A stretch of 32,152 nucleotides of DNA from CBDATY01 sp965200445. GTDB lineage: Bacteria; Bacillota_I; Bacilli_A; Mycoplasmatales; Mycoplasmataceae. Numbering within the stretch: the first letter of the stretch is position 1; each line of letters begins with the position of its first letter. Location: positions 1 to 32,152 of the forward strand of contig CBDATY010000005.1 in assembly GCA_965200445.1 (NCBI GenBank). The letters are read 5' to 3'. This document shows positions 29,190 through 32,152 of this stretch, piece after piece. The notes under the pieces were generated by a model, which was not told where the DNA came from, ran no database searches, and saw only the letters and a list, made by a program, of their open reading frames with translations. A program made the position numbers and the translations under genes.

Positions 29190-30111
29190 TAGAGGGTATA
29201 GAGCATGTAGAGCATATAGAGCATATAGAGCATATATAGAGCATATAGAGCATATAGAAAATATAGAGCATATGGAGCATGTAGAGCATGTAGAGCATAT
29301 AGAGCATATAGAGCATATAGAGCATATAGAGCATATAGAGCATATAAAGCATATAAAGCATATAGAGCATATAGAGCATATAGAGCATATAGGGCATATA
29401 GAGCATATAGGGCATATAGAGCATGTAGAGCATAAAAAGCATATAGAGCATATAGAGCATATAGAGCATATAGAGCATATAGAGCATATAGAGCATATAG
29501 AGCATATAAAGCATATAAAGCATATAGAGCATATAGAGCATTCAGAGGATATAGAGCATATAGAGCATATAGAGCATACAGAGCATATAGAGGGTAAAGA
29601 GCATGTAGAGCATATAGAGCATATGGAGCATATAGAGCATGTACAGCATGTAGAGCATATGGAGCATATAGAGCATATAGAGCATATAGAGCATATAGAG
29701 CATATAGAGCATATAGAGGATATAGAGCATATAGAGCATATAGAGCATACAGAGCTTATAGAGGGTAAAGAGCATGTGGAGCATATAGAGCATATATAGA
29801 GCATATAGAGCATATAGAGCATATAGAGCATATGGAGCATGTAGAGCATGTAGAGCATATAGAGCATATAAAGCATATAGAGCATATAGAGCATATAAAG
29901 CATATAAAGCATATAGAGCATATAGAGCATATAGAGCATATAGGGCATGTAGAGCATATAGGGCATATAGAGCATGTAGAGCATAAAAAGCATATAGAGC
30001 ATATAGAGCATATAGAGCATATAGAGCATATAGAGCATATAAAGCATATATATAGAGCGTATAGAGCGTATAGAGCGTATACAGCATATTGAGCATATAG
30101 AGCCTATAGAG
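29190..30111 (+). repeat. Left arm of large palindrome
   Basis: This stretch, read in reverse complement, matches 30382-31302. Landmarks pair around a centre at about 30246.5: 29832-30092 with 30401-30661, the gcattcagagga variant near 29538 with its complement near 30950, and gagggtata near 29193 with taccctc near 31294. Apart from a one-base deletion in the right arm I found no difference in the stretches compared. It is also the right end of the second 8.86 kb duplicate. Confidence 0.85.
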
Positions 30112-31302
30112 TATATGCTCTATATGCCCTATATGCTCTATATGCTCTATATGCTCTATATGCTTTATATGCTTTATATGCTCTATATGCTCTGTATGCT
30201 CTATATGCTCTATATGCTCTAGATGCTCTACATGCTCCATATGCTCTATATGCTCTATATGCTCTATATGCGCTATATATGCTCTATATGCTTTACATGC
30301 TCTATACCCTCTATATGCTCTGTATGCTCTATATGCCTCTATATCCTCTATATGCTCTATATGCTCTATATGCTCTATATCCTCTATAGGCTCTATATGC
30401 TCAATATGCTGTATACGCTCTATACGCTCTATACGCTCTATATATATGCTTTATATGCTCTATATGCTCTATATGCTCTATATGCTCTATATGCTCTATA
30501 TGCTTTTTATGCTCTACATGCTCTATATGCCCTATATGCTCTACATGCCCTATATGCTCTATATGCTCTATATGCTCTATATGCTTTATATGCTTTATAT
30601 GCTCTATATGCTCTATATGCTTTATATGCTCTATATGCTCTACATGCTCTACATGCTCCATATGCTCTATATGCTCTATATGCTCTATATGCTCTATATA
30701 TGCTCTATATGCTCCACATGCTCTTTACCCTCTATAAGCTCTGTATGCTCTATATGCTCTATATGCTCTATATCCTCTATATGCTCTATATGCTCTATAT
30801 GCTCTATATGCTCTATATGCTCTATATGCTCCATATGCTCTACATGCTGTACATGCTCTATATGCTCCATATGCTCTATATGCTCTACATGCTCTTTACC
30901 CTCTATATGCTCTGTATGCTCTATATGCTCTATATGCTCTATATCCTCTGAATGCTCTATATGCTCTATATGCTTTATATGCTTTATATGCTCTATATGC
31001 TCTATATGCTCTATATGCTCTATATGCTCTATATGCTCTATATGCTTATATGCTTTTTATGCTCTACATGCTCTATATGCCCTATATGCTCTATATGCCC
31101 TATATGCTCTATATGCTCTATATGCTCTATATGCTTTATATGCTTTATATGCTCTATATGCTCTATATGCTCTATATGCTCTATATGCTCTATATGCTCT
31201 ACATGCTCTACATGCTCCATATGCTCTATATTTTCTATATGCTCTATATGCTCTATATATGCTCTATATGCTCTATATGCTCTACATGCTCTATACCCTC
31301 TA
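30112..31302 (-). other. Inverted segment of the satellite array
   Basis: Throughout this stretch the + strand reads tatatgctc units, the complement of the rest of the window. It is a mosaic. Read in reverse complement, 31302 back to 30382 matches 29190-30111. The remaining 30381 back to 30112 matches about 28622-28899 (equivalently 11743-12022), including the rare gcatgtaaagc and gcatctagagc variants. It departs there only in a short patch, where a cluster including gatatcgagc is replaced by gatatagaggcatatag. The join between these parts lies in gcctatagaggatatag, similar to gcatctagaggatatag, as expected for exchange between similar sub-blocks. Confidence 0.88.
30382..31302 (-). repeat. 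Right arm of large palindrome
   Basis: This is the reverse complement of 29190-30111. It lacks one base near 31045 (gcttatatgc where gctctatatgc is expected). It ends at 31302, where ctctaccctc-type sequence changes directly to atgtagagc on the forward strand. Arms of about 920 bases in close inverted order can extrude a cruciform or hairpin. They are also a classic sign of fold-back amplification or of a fold-back read artefact. Confidence 0.85.
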
Positions 31303-32152
31303 ATGTAGAGCATATAGAGCATATATAGAGCATATAGAGCATATAGAGCATATAGAGCATATGGAGCATGTAGAGCATGTAGAGCATATAGAGCATATAG
31401 AGCATATTAGAGCATATAGAGCATATAAAGCATATAAAGCATATAGAGCATATAGAGCATATAGAGCATATAGAGCATATAAAGCATATAGAGCGTATAG
31501 AGCGTATAGAGCGTATACAGCATATGGAGCATATAGAGCATATAGAGCATGTATAGAGCATGTACAGCATATAGAGCATATAGAGCATATAGGGCATATA
31601 GAGCATATAGAGCATATGGAGCATATAGAGCATGTACAGCATGTAGAGCATATGGAGCACATAGAGCATATAGAGGATATAGAGCATATAGAGCATATAG
31701 AGCATATAGAGGATATAGAGCATATAGAGCATATAGAGCATACAGAGCATATAGAGGGTATAGAGAATGTAGAGCATATAGAGCATATATAGAGCATATA
31801 GAGCATATAGAGCATATAGAGCATATGGAGCATGTAGAGCATGTAGAGCAAATAGAGCATATAGAGCATATAGAGCATATAGAGCATATAAAGCATATAG
31901 AGCATATAGAGCATATAGAGCATATAGAGCATATAGGGCATCTAGAGCATATAGGGCATATAGAGCATGTAGAGCATAAAAAGCATATAGAGCATATAGA
32001 GCATATAGAGCATATAGAGCATATAGAGCATATAGGGCATATAGAGCATATAGAGCATATGGAGCATATAGAGCATGTACAGCATGTAGAGCATATGGGA
32101 GCATATAGCGCATATAGAGGATATAGAGCATATAGAGCATATAGAGCCATCT
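31303..32152 (+). repeat. Forward-oriented satellite after the inversion
   Basis: Orientation returns to forward at about 31303. From 31491 the order of variants follows 18707 onward (offset 12784). It includes gcatgtatagagc, the gcatgtacagcatgtag pair, gagggtata followed by gagaatgta, and the gggcatcta variant near 31936. It differs by several substitutions. Irregular units appear at 31406 (gcatattagagc), 32094 (gcatatgggagc), 32109 (gcatatagcgc) and the last ten bases (gagccatct). That raises the possibility of lower sequence accuracy toward this end. Confidence 0.8.

Larger units (their letters stand above)
21250..30111 (+). repeat. 8.86 kb segmental duplication, second copy
   Basis: This is the second copy of 4370-13232, one base shorter through the small difference at about 22906-22915. 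It ends abruptly at 30111: the first copy continues in forward orientation (gaggatata), whereas here the strand flips to tatatgctc. The coincidence of the duplication edge and the inversion edge suggests that one rearrangement produced both, or that this is one assembly join. Block C and a copy of the cagcatata run (22197-22304) lie inside. Confidence 0.87.
1..32152 (+). repeat. 9-base satellite array (consensus gagcatata)
   Basis: Every part of the window can be read as head-to-tail copies of a 9-base unit gagcatata, with single-base variants such as gagcgtata, gggcatata, aaagcatat, cagcatata, gaggatata, gagcatgta, gagaacata, gagcacata and gagcttata. Occasional 11-base units (gagcatatata) and 7-base units (cagcata) shift the phase. 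The + strand has four A, two T, two G and one C per unit, so it is purine-rich throughout except in 30112-31302. There is no unique sequence between repeats and no homopolymer longer than five. The array reaches both window ends, so its true length is unknown. Arrays like this are known from eukaryotic heterochromatin. The assignment to a eukaryote is inference from size and uniformity, and the species cannot be told. Confidence 0.97.

Noticed and set aside
29190..31302. Transposon with terminal inverted repeats
   Set aside because: Arms and spacer are ordinary satellite matching other parts of the array. There is no transposase frame, no target-site duplication and no non-satellite interior.
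1..32152. CRISPR array
   Set aside because: The repeats are short and directly adjacent, with no unique spacers of constant length, and no cas-like gene is present.
1..32152. TATA-box-like promoters (tatatagag, tatata)
   Set aside because: Such strings arise from the repeat unit and its 11-base variants hundreds of times. None has a distinctive context or a gene downstream.
1..32152. Telomeric repeat or CENP-B box
   Set aside because: No ttaggg- or tttaggg-type unit and no ttcg...cggg box occurs. The 9-base unit does not resemble either.
1..32152. tRNA, rRNA or structured RNA gene
   Set aside because: There is no cloverleaf-like sequence, no conserved rRNA stretch and no GC-rich stem. Base composition stays that of the satellite throughout.

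Overview
The whole 32,152-base window is one satellite DNA array. It consists of a 9-base unit, consensus gagcatata (equivalently atagagcat), repeated roughly 3,500 times. I find no unique sequence, no credible protein-coding gene, no tRNA or rRNA, and no transposon. The unit is about one third G+C. The + strand is purine-rich (six of nine bases), so strand orientation can be read directly by eye. Long stop-free frames exist because the 9-base unit has no stop codon in five of its six frames. They are products of the repeat, not genes. An uninterrupted array of this size suggests eukaryotic heterochromatin (centromeric, pericentromeric, subtelomeric or B-chromosome-like). I cannot name the organism, because nothing outside the repeat is present to identify it.

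Layout. Variant units (gagcgtata, gggcatata, aaagcatat, cagcatata, gaggatata, gagaacata, gagcatgta and others) are not scattered at random. They recur in fixed order and build several nested layers of higher-order repeat. The smallest obvious layer is about 420-550 bases, marked by gcataaaaagc. Above it is a 2.63 kb direct tandem duplication (8418-11045 and 11046-13673). A block of at least 4.42 kb occurs three times (1-4417, 6206-10622, 23085-27501). The largest layer is an 8.86 kb block present twice (4370-13232 and 21250-30111), with only a few differences that I could find. Between those two copies, 13674-21249 holds related but more diverged blocks of the same satellite.

The one break in polarity is at the right end. 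Bases 30112-31302 are inverted relative to everything else. With the flanking sequence they form a large palindrome: arms 29190-30111 and 30382-31302, with a 270-base spacer. The left edge of the inversion is exactly where the second 8.86 kb copy ends. From 31303 the array resumes in forward orientation, resembling the 18.7-19.3 kb region. The last 60 bases contain irregular units.

The window therefore records satellite evolution by amplification, unequal exchange and inversion rather than a gene system. The main uncertainty is whether the longest near-identical duplications and the fold-back are genomic, or were introduced by assembling long reads through a repeat.
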